Origin: Mycetocola lacteus
GTDB taxonomy: Bacteria > Actinomycetota > Actinomycetes > Actinomycetales > Microbacteriaceae
Length of the DNA stretch: 64,000 bases
Direction of reading: 5' to 3'
Assembly (NCBI RefSeq): GCF_003667575.1
Contig: NZ_RCUY01000002.1
Span: forward strand, 654,337-718,336
Under the pieces are notes generated by a model. The model was given only the letters and a program-made list of their open reading frames with translations, searched no databases and had not been told where the DNA came from. Each line of letters opens with the position of its first letter. Position 1 is the first letter of the stretch. The position numbers were made by a program, and so were the translations under genes. Below, in pieces: positions 36,676 through 48,400 of this stretch.

Positions 36676-37170
36676 CTAACTTTTCGCCAGCCGGCCCGAC
36701 TCCTCATCGCCGCGCACCAGCGCCAGCACCAGGGACTCCTGGATGTAGCCGAGCCAGTCATACAGGCCGGTCAGCGGTTCTTCGGGATCGGCCTCGGGGG
36801 TCTGCGTGGTGATGCTCAGGCGTTCGGCGAGGACCTGACGCAGATCGCCCAGCGCGCGCATCACTGTCTCGGCATCCGCGCGGGAGAGTGCGGGTGCCGG
36901 ATCGGCGGGGATCGTGTCCGCGAGCAGCCGGGCACCGTGAATACGGGCGTCATCGAGGTCGCCGCGGGTCAGCCGGCGAAACTCGGCCGAGGCCTCGGCA
37001 TCCTCGGGGTAGGCGTCGGGATAGAGGCGCTCGGACACCGGATCGGTGGGGTCCTCAAGCACCTCGATCAGCTGGACCGCCAGATCGCTGAGGATCGCCC
37101 GCTCGTGTTCCTCCAGCAGCAGCGTGAAGCCGTTCTGATCCAGGTGCACGGCACCGATGCTCACACTCAT
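36676..37170 (-). CDS. DUF2017 family protein
   Basis: A 164-residue, acidic, mostly helical soluble protein matching the actinobacterial DUF2017 family (residues 1-50 GAVHLDQNGFTLLLEEHERAI onward, then YPDAYPEDAEASAEFRRLTR and LYDWLGYIQESLVLAL). Its start overlaps the clpS stop by 4 bases, and this clpS-DUF2017 pairing is conserved in actinobacteria, so a role connected with ClpS-dependent proteolysis is plausible. Biochemical function is unknown. Confidence 0.85.
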   Translation of the reverse strand: MSVSIGAVHLDQNGFTLLLEEHERAILSDLAVQLIEVLEDPTDPVSERLYPDAYPEDAEASAEFRRLTRGDLDDARIHGARLLADTIPADPAPALSRADAETVMRALGDLRQVLAERLSITTQTPEADPEEPLTGLYDWLGYIQESLVLALVRGDEESGRLAKS

Positions 37171-37463
37171 GCCCCGGCCCCCGCATCGCCGGCCCGCACG
37201 GTGGCCCACAGCCCGAAGCCGTGCATCGCCTGCACGTGCATCTCGGCGGCCTCGCGTCCGGTTCGGGCCACGACCGCGCTGCCCTCGTTGTGTACGGCGA
37301 GCATGCGCTCCTCGGCCTGCTCGGTGCTCATCCCGAAGTGGCTGCGGAACACAAAGGAGACGTAGCTCATCAGGTTCACCGGATCGTCCCAGACCACCAC
37401 CTCCCAGGGCGTCTCGGCGAGCGCCGCCGGGGCACGGTCTAGGAGTTGCTGGGTGTCGGTCAT
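37167..37463 (-). CDS. clpS: ATP-dependent Clp protease adaptor ClpS
   Basis: A 98-residue ClpS adaptor. The core VVVWDDPVNLMSYVSFVF includes the Asn of the substrate pocket, followed by HNEGSAVVARTGREAAEMHV. ClpS delivers N-degron proteins to the ClpAP or ClpCP protease. ATG 37463 is preceded by AAGGGG; a GTG one codon earlier is possible. It is followed by DUF2017 with a 4-base overlap. Confidence 0.92.
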   Translation of the reverse strand: MTDTQQLLDRAPAALAETPWEVVVWDDPVNLMSYVSFVFRSHFGMSTEQAEERMLAVHNEGSAVVARTGREAAEMHVQAMHGFGLWATVRAGDAGAGA

Positions 37464-37492
37464 CACCCCTTAAGAATAGGCGCGGGTGCGAC

Positions 37493-38416
37493 CTAGAGGA
37501 ATCGGATACCCGCCTGGAGCACGCTGCGCAGCTCGAATACGTCGCTCAGGCTGCCGTGCGCCATGCCGGGGATGCCGGTGCGCAGCACGTGGCCGAGCAG
37601 CGAGCGCTGCACCACCAGGGTGCTCGCGTGCCGTCCACGGCCGACCGCCACGATGCCGTCCTCCATCGAGTTATCCGGGACCACGATTAGCACCCCGGTG
37701 AACTTGACCCGGAGGTCCTTGGCAAACGCCCGTGCGGTGCGGGTGGTGCGCCGAACCGGCAGCTCCAGTGGGCCGATGTTTTCGCCCTGGAGCTCGCCGC
37801 GCTTAAGCACAATCTGACCGCCCCAGTCCTCCGACGCGATGGCAAACAGCCCGGCGGGGCCGAGGACCACGTGATCCAGCGCTCCCTCGTTACCGGCGGC
37901 CACATCGCTCCACATCGTGAACCCCATACCCAGGTCGGTGATCTGCCGGGCGGTGGCCTCCTCGGCGAGCGCCTTGGCCAGCTCGCGGCGGATCTCCGGG
38001 GGAGCGGTACGCACCAGGCGTGCCTCATACGGATCCGGGATGTCGACACCACGCCCCACCCACTCGCGCAGCATCGCCAGGTAACGCTCGCGCGCCCGGC
38101 CTCCGGGATGTCCGTAGGTGCGCGCCTTGGGGCGGGAGTCCTGCCGCGGCGGACGCGGGGCCGCCGACCAGGTGGCACCGGGCTCGGCGGGGGAGGAGGT
38201 CGAGGAGGATCCGCGATCATAGGACGCACGCGCCTCGATCGTGCCCACCTGTTCCCAGGCGCGCTGCACCTCGTCAAACGCGGCGGCGCTGCCCCCGGTG
38301 TCCGGGTGGGTCTCGCGGGCGCGACGACGGTAGGCCCGGCGCAGGTCGTCCTCGCTCGCCGATCCGGCCACTCCGAGGACCTCATACGGGGTCCGTTCGG
38401 CGGGGCTTGTACTCAT
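37493..38416 (-). CDS. J-domain protein with NERD-like C-terminal domain
   Basis: A 307-residue two-part protein. Residues 8-65 form a J domain with an intact HPD motif (37-39), which stimulates DnaK-type chaperones. After a Ser/Pro/Arg-rich linker (66-110), residues about 165-270 resemble a NERD nuclease-related domain: NEGALDHVVLGPAGLFAI is the expected beta-hairpin, but the usual ExK catalytic end is replaced by SEDWGG, so nuclease activity is doubtful. ATG 38416 has a good AAGGAG ribosome site. No DnaK or GrpE gene is nearby. Confidence 0.78.
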   Translation of the reverse strand: MSTSPAERTPYEVLGVAGSASEDDLRRAYRRRARETHPDTGGSAAAFDEVQRAWEQVGTIEARASYDRGSSSTSSPAEPGATWSAAPRPPRQDSRPKARTYGHPGGRARERYLAMLREWVGRGVDIPDPYEARLVRTAPPEIRRELAKALAEEATARQITDLGMGFTMWSDVAAGNEGALDHVVLGPAGLFAIASEDWGGQIVLKRGELQGENIGPLELPVRRTTRTARAFAKDLRVKFTGVLIVVPDNSMEDGIVAVGRGRHASTLVVQRSLLGHVLRTGIPGMAHGSLSDVFELRSVLQAGIRFL

Positions 38417-38608
38417 GGTGCTCCTTGAAACAGACGGCCGGGGATCGATCCAGGCTACCGGGCGCGGCGGCAGAAAACGTAGCGGGAGGCGCGGATGAAA
38501 CGTCTCACCCCTCCATTCTGTGGTCATCTCCGGGGTGTACGGGCACCATTCCGCCCTCGGCGTAAGGCCGCGGGCGTTATAGTTAGCGGGCATGCTTTGG
38601 GAGGAAAA

Positions 38609-39115
38609 ATGACCGATGTTCCCTGGCTCAGTCCCGCGGAAATGCAGGCGTGGCTGCGCTTTATCGCGGTGGTGCAGCTGCTCCCCGGAGCGCTCGAGTC
38701 CGAGCTCCAGGCCGACGCCGGGTTGACCCACTACGAGTACTTCACCCTGGCAAAGCTCTCCGAAGCCCCCGAACGGACCCTGCGGATGACCGCGCTGTCC
38801 GACGCGACCAACGCCACACTGCCCCGGCTGTCCCACGTGGTGCGCCGCCTCGAGGAGCGCGGATTGGTGGAGCGTTTCCCCTGTGCGGATGATCGCCGGG
38901 CGACCAATGCGCGGCTGACCGACGCCGGGTGGGAGATCGTGGTGGCCGCGGCCCCCGGTCACGTGGAGACCGTGCGCAAACACGTCTTTGATGCGTTGGG
39001 AGAGGACCTGGTGGGCGCGCTGGATGAGGTCAGCACCCGAATCCTGCGCACCCTGGATCCCAGCGATCGACTCCACGCGCTGACCACGCCCGGCACCGAT
39101 TCCCCGACTCGATGA
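38609..39115 (+). CDS. MarR-family transcriptional regulator
   Basis: A 168-residue MarR regulator. The winged helix covers about residues 40-110: EYFTLAKLSEAPERTLRMTALSD split around a loop, then LSHVVRRLEERGLVERF and CADDRRATNARLTDAG as the wing. ATG 38609 has a GGGAGG site. Its stop overlaps the start of the following flavoprotein gene by four bases, so it probably controls that gene in an operon, perhaps responding to a phenolic or oxidant ligand. Confidence 0.9.
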   Translation: MTDVPWLSPAEMQAWLRFIAVVQLLPGALESELQADAGLTHYEYFTLAKLSEAPERTLRMTALSDATNATLPRLSHVVRRLEERGLVERFPCADDRRATNARLTDAGWEIVVAAAPGHVETVRKHVFDALGEDLVGALDEVSTRILRTLDPSDRLHALTTPGTDSPTR

Positions 39116-40203
39116 GTGCGGAGAACATCGACGTCTTGATCATTGGAGCCGGCCAGGCGGGGCTCGCCACCGCCCAGGAGCTTCAGCGCCGCGGCGTCAC
39201 CAGCATGCGGATCATCGACCGCGGCCCCGGGTCGGGTGGTGCCTGGCAGCACCGCTGGGCCTCGCTGCGGCTGGACGATGCGCACCAGGTTGAGGACCTC
39301 CCCGGGCTCGACACCCTGGGGCTCAGCTTCCGTACGGCCCCCGGGGATGAGCCCGCCCGCGACATCGTCGCCGACTATTACTCCCGCTACGAGCGCGCCT
39401 ACGGCCTGCCGATCCGGCGACCGATCGAGGCGGTCGCGGTCACCGCGGACGGCCCCGACCACACGCTTCGGGTCACCACCCGGAACGCGGTCACCCGGGC
39501 CTCCGATACCGAAATCCTGGCCCGGATCGTGATCAACGCCTCGGGTACCTGGACCCGCCCGATCCAGCCCGAGATTCCCGGCCGGGAGCGCTTCACCGGG
39601 CGTCAACTGCGCACCCCCGAGTTCGTGGCCGCCGAAGAGTTTGCCGGGCAGCACGTGATCGTGGTCGGCGGCGGGACCAGCGCGATCGGGTTTGTGCTGG
39701 AACTCTCCCCGGTGGCGGCCCGCGTGCAGTGGGCAACCCGGCACCCGGTGGACTTTAGCGAGACCGTGGGCCTTGCCCGCGATCATGCCCGGGCCGCGGT
39801 CGCCGCCCAGGACGAGGCAGCCCGAGCGGGGGAGATCCTGCCCAGTATCGTCTCGGGCACCGGCGTCCCACTGACGCGGCGGATGCGCCAGGCGCGTGAG
39901 GCGGGGATCCTGGTCGAGCGCCCGCTGTTCACCGCGATGACCGACACCGGCGTGATCTGGCCCGACGGGACCACCGAAAACGTGGACGCGATCATCTGGG
40001 CCGCCGGCTTCCGCGCCGAGGTAGACCACCTGGAACCGCTCGGCCTGGCCGACCCCGGACACACAATCCGCGTCGAGCGCGGCCGGGCGATCGATGAACC
40101 GCGCCTCTTCCTGGCTGGCTACGGTCCACAGGCCAGCACGATCGGGGCCGCCCGTTCGGCCCGGGCCACCGCGGCGCAGGTGGTGCAGGCGCTCAGCGAA
40201 TAG
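39112..40203 (+). CDS. FAD-dependent NAD(P)-binding oxidoreductase / flavin monooxygenase-like
   Basis: A 363-residue two-dinucleotide-binding flavoprotein. The FAD motif GAGQAGLATAQEL lies at about residues 11-23, and the NAD(P) motif VVGGGTSAIG near residue 186. The conserved block ASGTWTRP is typical of the FMO/Baeyer-Villiger-like (YhdG/CzcO-type) family. It is smaller than classical monooxygenases, so it could be a reductase or monooxygenase for a small organic substrate. Cotranscribed with the MarR gene upstream (ATGA overlap). Substrate unknown. Confidence 0.85.
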   Translation: MSAENIDVLIIGAGQAGLATAQELQRRGVTSMRIIDRGPGSGGAWQHRWASLRLDDAHQVEDLPGLDTLGLSFRTAPGDEPARDIVADYYSRYERAYGLPIRRPIEAVAVTADGPDHTLRVTTRNAVTRASDTEILARIVINASGTWTRPIQPEIPGRERFTGRQLRTPEFVAAEEFAGQHVIVVGGGTSAIGFVLELSPVAARVQWATRHPVDFSETVGLARDHARAAVAAQDEAARAGEILPSIVSGTGVPLTRRMRQAREAGILVERPLFTAMTDTGVIWPDGTTENVDAIIWAAGFRAEVDHLEPLGLADPGHTIRVERGRAIDEPRLFLAGYGPQASTIGAARSARATAAQVVQALSE

Positions 40204-41185
40204 GGGTGCGGAAGCCGCGTCGATAGGTGCCCGGCGTGGTGCCCAGGTGGCGATGGAAGGCGCGAATCAGGGTATCCACCGATCCCAGCCCCGTGGACGC
40301 GGCCACCGCGTCCAGCGAATCATCGGTGGATTCGAGTATCCGCCGCGCGGCCTCGACCCGCAGCGACTCCACATACTGTCCCGGGGTCTGCCCAAACTCC
40401 TGCCGAAACACCCGCGCGAAGTGGCGGTCGCTCAGGTTTGCCTGCCGCGCCAGGCGCTCGACCCCCAGGTCGAATTCGAGGTTGTTGGAGATAAACAGGC
40501 GGAGCTCGTCCATGTCTCGTGACACGGGCGCATCCCGCAGCGGCACGCTGAATTGACTCTGGCCGCCGGGCCGCTTGAGATAGACGACGAGCTGCCGGGC
40601 CACGGCGATTGCCATCGGGTTACCCAGGTCTTCGGCCACCAGGGCCAGGGAGAGATCCAGGCAGGAGCTGATCCCGGCGGCGGTCCAGATCCGCCCCTCG
40701 TGGATAAAAATCGGATCGGCGTCCACCTCGATCCCCGGGTGTTCGGTGGCGAGTTGGGCCGCCGTGGACCAGTGCGTGGTGACCCGCCTGCCCTCGAGGA
40801 CGCCCGCCCGCGCCAGGATATGCGCGCCCACGCACACCGAGGCGATGCGAGCAACCCGCGGTTCCAGCACACGCACCCAGTTCACGATGTCCGGATCGCA
40901 CACCGCCACGATGCGGCCGTGCTCATCGGCCTCCGCCGCCCCGGGCACGATCAGGGTGTCGATGTGTCGAGACGCCAGCTCCGCGAGGGTGCAGTCGGGC
41001 AGCAGCCGAACGCCCGCCGCAGTGCGAATCGGACTCGAATTGGGAGCGGCGATCAGCACCTCATAGTGCGGGGATGCCCCGCCCTCCCGGTTGGCCAGCC
41101 CGAATACCTCGGCCGGCCCGGTGACATCGAGCAGGTCGACCCCGTCAAATGCAAGGACCGCTATCGTGCGCACCGAATTCACCAT
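40193..41185 (-). CDS. GlxA-type AraC-family transcriptional regulator
   Basis: A 330-residue regulator with an N-terminal DJ-1/PfpI-like domain (IAVLAFDGVDLLDVTGPAEV at the start, and IASVCVGAHILARAG with the nucleophile-position Cys at about residue 118) and a C-terminal AraC double helix-turn-helix (ARVFRQEFGQTPGQYVESLR). Such GlxA regulators often control amine, nitrile or amino-acid catabolism. Its 3' end overlaps the flavoprotein gene on the other strand by 11 bases. It lies 33 bp downstream of the isochorismatase-like gene in the same direction, so the two may be cotranscribed. Confidence 0.88.
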   Translation of the reverse strand: MVNSVRTIAVLAFDGVDLLDVTGPAEVFGLANREGGASPHYEVLIAAPNSSPIRTAAGVRLLPDCTLAELASRHIDTLIVPGAAEADEHGRIVAVCDPDIVNWVRVLEPRVARIASVCVGAHILARAGVLEGRRVTTHWSTAAQLATEHPGIEVDADPIFIHEGRIWTAAGISSCLDLSLALVAEDLGNPMAIAVARQLVVYLKRPGGQSQFSVPLRDAPVSRDMDELRLFISNNLEFDLGVERLARQANLSDRHFARVFRQEFGQTPGQYVESLRVEAARRILESTDDSLDAVAASTGLGSVDTLIRAFHRHLGTTPGTYRRGFRTPIR

Positions 41186-41218
41186 GTCCTCATCCTCGGT
41201 GACGCGGATGCACTGGCG

Positions 41219-41809
41219 CTAGTCCGCGAGCGCCGCAATCGTGGGAACTACAACCGCGTAGAGGTCGGCGATGGTGGCCAGGGCCGAGGCGTGCAGCCGG
41301 GGCGCGCTGACGTCGGTGTCGAGCACTCGCAGCGGGCGGGTGGCGCAGGCATCAGCGATCACGGTGGCCGAATTGCCGCGGAGGAAGGCACCCTCGGCGG
41401 TGAAGGTCACACACATGTGGGTCATGAATCCGGCGATGATCAGCGCGTAGTTGCCGGCGGCATCAACCAGCTCACCCAGGGTGGTGTCCACAAACGAGTT
41501 GGGGGCGGTCTTCACCACCACGGCCTCCCCGTCCCGCGGGGCGACGCGGGGGTGAATCTGACCGATCTCGGCCCGAATGTCATAGGGCGTTCCGGGGCCG
41601 CCATCGTTGATCACGTGGATCACCGGGGTCCCGGCGGCGCGAGCCCGTGCGAGCAGATCAGCGGCGGCATCGAGCGCGGGTGCCCAGCCCTCGAGCTCCA
41701 TCACGCCGGTGGTGTAGGTGTTTTGATAGTCGATCAGCACGAGGGTGGATGCGGTCAGGGACGCGGGTTCGGCGGAGAATCCGTTGAGTTCGCGCAGGGT
41801 GGTGGACAT
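41219..41809 (-). CDS. Isochorismatase-family cysteine hydrolase
   Basis: A 196-residue cysteine hydrolase. The catalytic Asp lies in LVLIDYQNTY, the Lys in VVKTAPNSF and the nucleophile Cys in GFMTHMCVTFTAEGA. It could hydrolyse a nicotinamide-like amide or an isochorismate-like ether, and the family does not discriminate further. The start was set at ATG 41809; upstream in-frame codons up to 41944 are unlikely to be translated because they run into the divergent riboswitch promoter region. It is followed by a GlxA-type regulator. Confidence 0.85.
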   Translation of the reverse strand: MSTTLRELNGFSAEPASLTASTLVLIDYQNTYTTGVMELEGWAPALDAAADLLARARAAGTPVIHVINDGGPGTPYDIRAEIGQIHPRVAPRDGEAVVVKTAPNSFVDTTLGELVDAAGNYALIIAGFMTHMCVTFTAEGAFLRGNSATVIADACATRPLRVLDTDVSAPRLHASALATIADLYAVVVPTIAALAD

Positions 41810-42069
41810 GAGGGCTCCCTTGGGGTTGGGCCGGTTCGGTCGCCGCGGTGTGCGGTAGTACCAGCCTCGCCGCCCGAGATCATGGCCGCAATGGCGAATG
41901 ATTCGCAGTTTCTGCCACGACGTAGTCACCGGGCCCGAAACCACCCCGTGTTACGGGCAGGTAACCACCCGCTGTATCCGTGCCGGGGATGTCGCGCGCG
42001 CGGTGGGCGCGGGCCCCAAAACCGTGTAGATTGATGCCGAACACCCACAATCACATACGCCACTAAACC

Positions 42070-42262
42070 ACCGCGGGAGAGTCCCGATGTTTGGGCGCCG
42101 TAGGAGCAAACCCTCCCCGGGAATCTCTCAGGCCCATGGACCGCAGTGGTGCGGCAACTCTGGAAAGTGATCCCCCATCCGGGCGGATCCACCGACGGTG
42201 CAGGTGCGGAATCCCGCGCGAAATCTCTCAGGTACAGCTACAGAGCGGGGAGGAACCCATCG
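42070..42262 (+). ncRNA. Tandem glycine riboswitch (gcvT element)
   Basis: Two adjacent glycine aptamers precede gcvP. Aptamer one runs from CGCGGGAGAGTCCCG through GCCGTAGGAGCAAACC to GGGAATCTCTCAGGCCCATG and ACTCTGG (42070-42165). Aptamer two repeats the pattern with CCGACGGTGCAG and AAATCTCTCAGGTACAG (about 42170-42262). The conserved GGNGCAA and TCTCAGG boxes are present in both. Glycine binding should turn on the glycine cleavage operon that follows. Confidence 0.93.
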
Positions 42263-42305
42263 TCGTTTCCGGCGCGCCCGCGCCGGTACCCATATTGGAG
42301 TTCCC

Positions 42306-45247
<2,942 letters not shown>

Positions 45248-45251
<4 letters not shown>

Positions 45252-46360
45252 CCGAGCGCACCACCGCCCTGTACGACGCCCACGCCGCCCTCGGCGCGCA
45301 CTTCACCGATTTTGGTGGCTGGCAGATGCCGCTACGCTACGGGTCCGAACTCGCCGAGCACACCGCGGTGCGCACCGCCGCGGGCCTGTTTGACCTGTCC
45401 CACATGGGTGAGGTCTGGGTGCAGGGACCGGATGCGGCCGCCGCGCTGAGCTTCGCGCTGGTCGGGGCCTTCGACACCCTGGCCGTGGGCCGCGCCAAGT
45501 ACTCGCTGATCGTGGCGGAGGACGGCGGGATCCTCGACGACCTGATCGTCTACCGCCTCACCCCCGAACGCTTCCTCGTGGTCCCGAACGCGGGTAACGC
45601 CGAGCTGGTGGCCGGAGAGCTGACCACCCGCGCGGCCGGATTCACCGCTACCGTCACCGATGCCAGCGCGCACACCGCGCTGATCGCCCTGCAGGGTCCG
45701 CGCGCGGTCGAGATCCTGGCCACCCTGGTGCCCGAGGCCGACCACGGAGACCTTTCCGCGCTGCGCTACTACGCGGCCATCGAGCTGAGCGTAGACGGCG
45801 AACCGGCGCTCGTTGCCCGCACCGGCTACACCGGAGAGGACGGCTTCGAGCTGTTCATCCCCAACTCTCGCGCCGCGGAACTCTGGGACACCCTTCTGGC
45901 CGCCGGGCTCACCCGCGGCCTGATTCCCTGCGGTCTGGCCGCCCGAGACTCGCTGCGCCTCGAGGCGGGCATGCCGCTCTACGGCAACGAGCTGACCCGC
46001 GAACTGACCCCGTTTGATGCGGGATTCGACCGCGTGGTGAACCTCACCGAGGGCCACAACTTCGTGGGCCGCGCGGCACTGGAAGCCGCCCGGGATGACC
46101 GCACGGGCCGCCGGGTCCTGGTGGGTCTGCGCGGCGAGGGCCGCCGAGCAGCCCGGGCCGGCTACCCGATCCTCAGCGAGGGCACGGTGATCGGCGCGGT
46201 GACCTCGGGCCAGCCGAGCCCGACCCTCGGGTATCCGATCGGATTTGCCTACGTCGACCCCGAATTCGCGACCCCCGGCACCCCGGTCCAGGCAGACCTG
46301 CGCGGCAAGCCCGAGGCGTTCACCGTGGTTGAGACCCCGTTTTATCGCCGTACCCGCTAA
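45248..46360 (+). CDS. gcvT: Aminomethyltransferase, T protein
   Basis: A 370-residue GcvT. The N-terminal region [20 protein letters not shown] and [11 protein letters not shown] match the folate-binding T protein, and the conserved [16 protein letters not shown] and [19 protein letters not shown] blocks follow. It transfers the aminomethyl carbon from the lipoyl-H protein to tetrahydrofolate, releasing ammonia. It is coupled to gcvP by an ATGA overlap. Confidence 0.95.
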
Positions 46361-46418
46361 TCCACAGCACCATCACCCACAGCACCACCACACACCCCAT
46401 CACCATCGAAAGGCACCC

Positions 46419-46799
46419 ATGAGCACCGTTGCCCCCAACCTGAAATACTCCGCCGAGCACGAGTGGCTGGCCGCCGGCGATCCCGCAACCGTGGGCATCA
46501 CCGCGGTCGCCGCCGAGGCCCTCGGTGACATCGTCTACGTGAGCCTGCCCGAGGTGGGTGACACCGTGACCGCGGGCGCCACCTGCGGCGAGGTCGAGTC
46601 CACCAAGTCCGTGTCCGACCTGTACGCGCCGGTCACCGGTGAGGTCATCGCCATCAACCAGGCGGTGCTGGATGATCCCGCCCTGGTCAACGGCGACCCG
46701 TACGGTGCCGGCTGGCTCTTCACCGTCGCCGTGACCGCCGAGGGCCCGCTGCTGAGCCCCGAGGAGTACGCGGCAGCAAACGGCGTCACCGCGCCGTAA
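46419..46799 (+). CDS. gcvH: Glycine cleavage system H protein
   Basis: A 126-residue lipoyl carrier. The lipoylated Lys63 lies in [13 protein letters not shown], and the N-terminal KYSAEHEWL is typical. It shuttles the aminomethyl intermediate between P, T and L proteins. ATG 46419 is preceded by GAAAGG; a longer frame overlaps gcvT and is rejected. A 58-bp spacer rich in CAC/CCA separates it from gcvT. Confidence 0.96.
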   Translation: MSTVAPNLKYSAEHEWLAAGDPATVGITAVAAEALGDIVYVSLPEVGDTVTAGATCGEVESTKSVSDLYAPVTGEVIAINQAVLDDPALVNGDPYGAGWLFTVAVTAEGPLLSPEEYAAANGVTAP

Positions 46800-46806
46800 C
46801 CCGGTG

Positions 46807-46838
46807 CCGTGGCCGCCGGTGACATCGCGCGGCCACGG
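46807..46838 (+). terminator. Hairpin between gcvH and sdaA
   Basis: CCGTGGCC pairs with GGCCACGG across a 16-base loop that can pair further. No T tract follows, so it may be a processing or attenuation hairpin within the gcv-sda operon rather than a full terminator. Confidence 0.45.
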
Positions 46839-46891
46839 ATCACGGATCACCGGGCATCGACGTCCGGCGCATCCACATCAAAGGAGTTCCC

Positions 46892-48313
46892 ATGAGTGTT
46901 GGCGTTTTTGATCTGTTTTCGATCGGAATCGGACCCTCGAGTTCACACACCGTCGGCCCGATGCGGGCCGCAAATATTTTTGCCACCGAACTGCGTGATC
47001 ACAATCTGCTGGGCAGCGTCGCCGAGCTAAACGTTCACCTGTACGGCTCGCTCGCGGCCACCGGACGCGGACACGGCACCCAGGGCGCGATCCTGTTGGG
47101 CCTCTCGGGGTTTGATCCGGAAACCATCGGACCCGACACCGTCACCGAGACCCTGGCCGGCATCGCCGCCGGGGCACCGCTGCTCCTGGGCGGCGAGCGC
47201 GCGATCACCCTGGGGGAGGACGATATGATCCTCCACCCGCTCACCGTGCTGCCCCGGCACACCAACGCGATGCGGCTGAGTGCCCTGGATGCGGCCGGGG
47301 TCGAACTCGCCACCGAAACCTTCTATTCGATCGGCGGCGGCTTCATCACCCGCGACGGCGCCCTCCCCGAGGCTGTCCTCGATGTCCAGCCGATCCCGCT
47401 GCCCTTCAGCAGCGCCGCGCGCCTTCTCGAACACTGCGCCGAACGGGGCATCAGCATCTCCGAGGTCATGCGCCACAACGAGCTCGCCACAACCGATGCC
47501 GCGGGCCTGCGCTCGGGCCTGCTCCACATCCGTGACGTGATGAACCAGTGCGCCGACTCGGCCATCGCCCGCACCGGCGTGCTCCCCGGCGGGCTCGACG
47601 TGAAGCGCCGCGCGCCCGCCTGGCATGAGCGTTTACGCGCGTTGGATCCGCACCGCGATCCGCTGTACTGGCAGGAGTGGGTCAATCTGGTGGCCCTCGC
47701 GGTCAATGAGGAAAACGCCTCCGGGGGACGGGTGGTCACGGCCCCGACCAACGGTGCCGCGGGCATCATCCCGGCGGTCCTGTTTTATGCGGTCCACTAC
47801 GCCCCGAGCGTTCGGGCGCTGATGAACCCCGACGGCGGCACCGAGGCGAGCCCCGAGCTGGTGGCCCTGCGTGATGACATCACCGAACGGTTCCTGCTCA
47901 CCGCCGCGGCAATCGGGGTGCTCTATAAGGAGATGGCGGCGATCTCCGGCGCCGAGCTGGGCTGCCAGGGGGAGGTGGGCTCGGCCTCCTCGATGGCCGC
48001 GGCCGCCCTCGCCGAAATTCTCGGTGGAACCCCCGCCCAGGTCGCCAACGCGGCGGAGATCGCGATGGAGCACAACCTCGGACTCACCTGCGACCCGGTG
48101 GGCGGGCTGGTGCAGATCCCGTGTATCGAACGCAATGCGATCGGCGCCGCCAAGGCGGTCAACGCGGCCAAGATGGCACTGTGGGGTGACGGCACCCATC
48201 GGGTATCCCTCGATCAGGTGATCCTCACCATGCGTGACACCGGAAATGACATGAGCAGCAAGTACAAGGAGACCTCGCTGGGCGGCCTGGCCGTGAACGT
48301 GGTGGAGTGTTAA
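46892..48313 (+). CDS. sdaA: L-serine ammonia-lyase, iron-sulfur type, single chain
   Basis: A 473-residue L-serine dehydratase with fused beta and alpha regions: [20 protein letters not shown] at the N-terminus, and the Cys-bearing [18 protein letters not shown] and [16 protein letters not shown] blocks that hold the 4Fe-4S cluster in the C-terminal half. It converts L-serine to pyruvate and ammonia. It lies 92 bp after gcvH with an AAAGGAG ribosome site and is probably part of the riboswitch-controlled unit. It could drain serine formed from glycine-derived one-carbon units. Confidence 0.94.
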   Translation: MSVGVFDLFSIGIGPSSSHTVGPMRAANIFATELRDHNLLGSVAELNVHLYGSLAATGRGHGTQGAILLGLSGFDPETIGPDTVTETLAGIAAGAPLLLGGERAITLGEDDMILHPLTVLPRHTNAMRLSALDAAGVELATETFYSIGGGFITRDGALPEAVLDVQPIPLPFSSAARLLEHCAERGISISEVMRHNELATTDAAGLRSGLLHIRDVMNQCADSAIARTGVLPGGLDVKRRAPAWHERLRALDPHRDPLYWQEWVNLVALAVNEENASGGRVVTAPTNGAAGIIPAVLFYAVHYAPSVRALMNPDGGTEASPELVALRDDITERFLLTAAAIGVLYKEMAAISGAELGCQGEVGSASSMAAAALAEILGGTPAQVANAAEIAMEHNLGLTCDPVGGLVQIPCIERNAIGAAKAVNAAKMALWGDGTHRVSLDQVILTMRDTGNDMSSKYKETSLGGLAVNVVEC

Positions 48314-48400
48314 TACAGCACAGGAGGGTGTTGTTCACGGTGTTTCCCCTGGTAATACCCGTAGAGTTTTGAGACCTATGTTGTCTTGCGAAGGGGTCTC

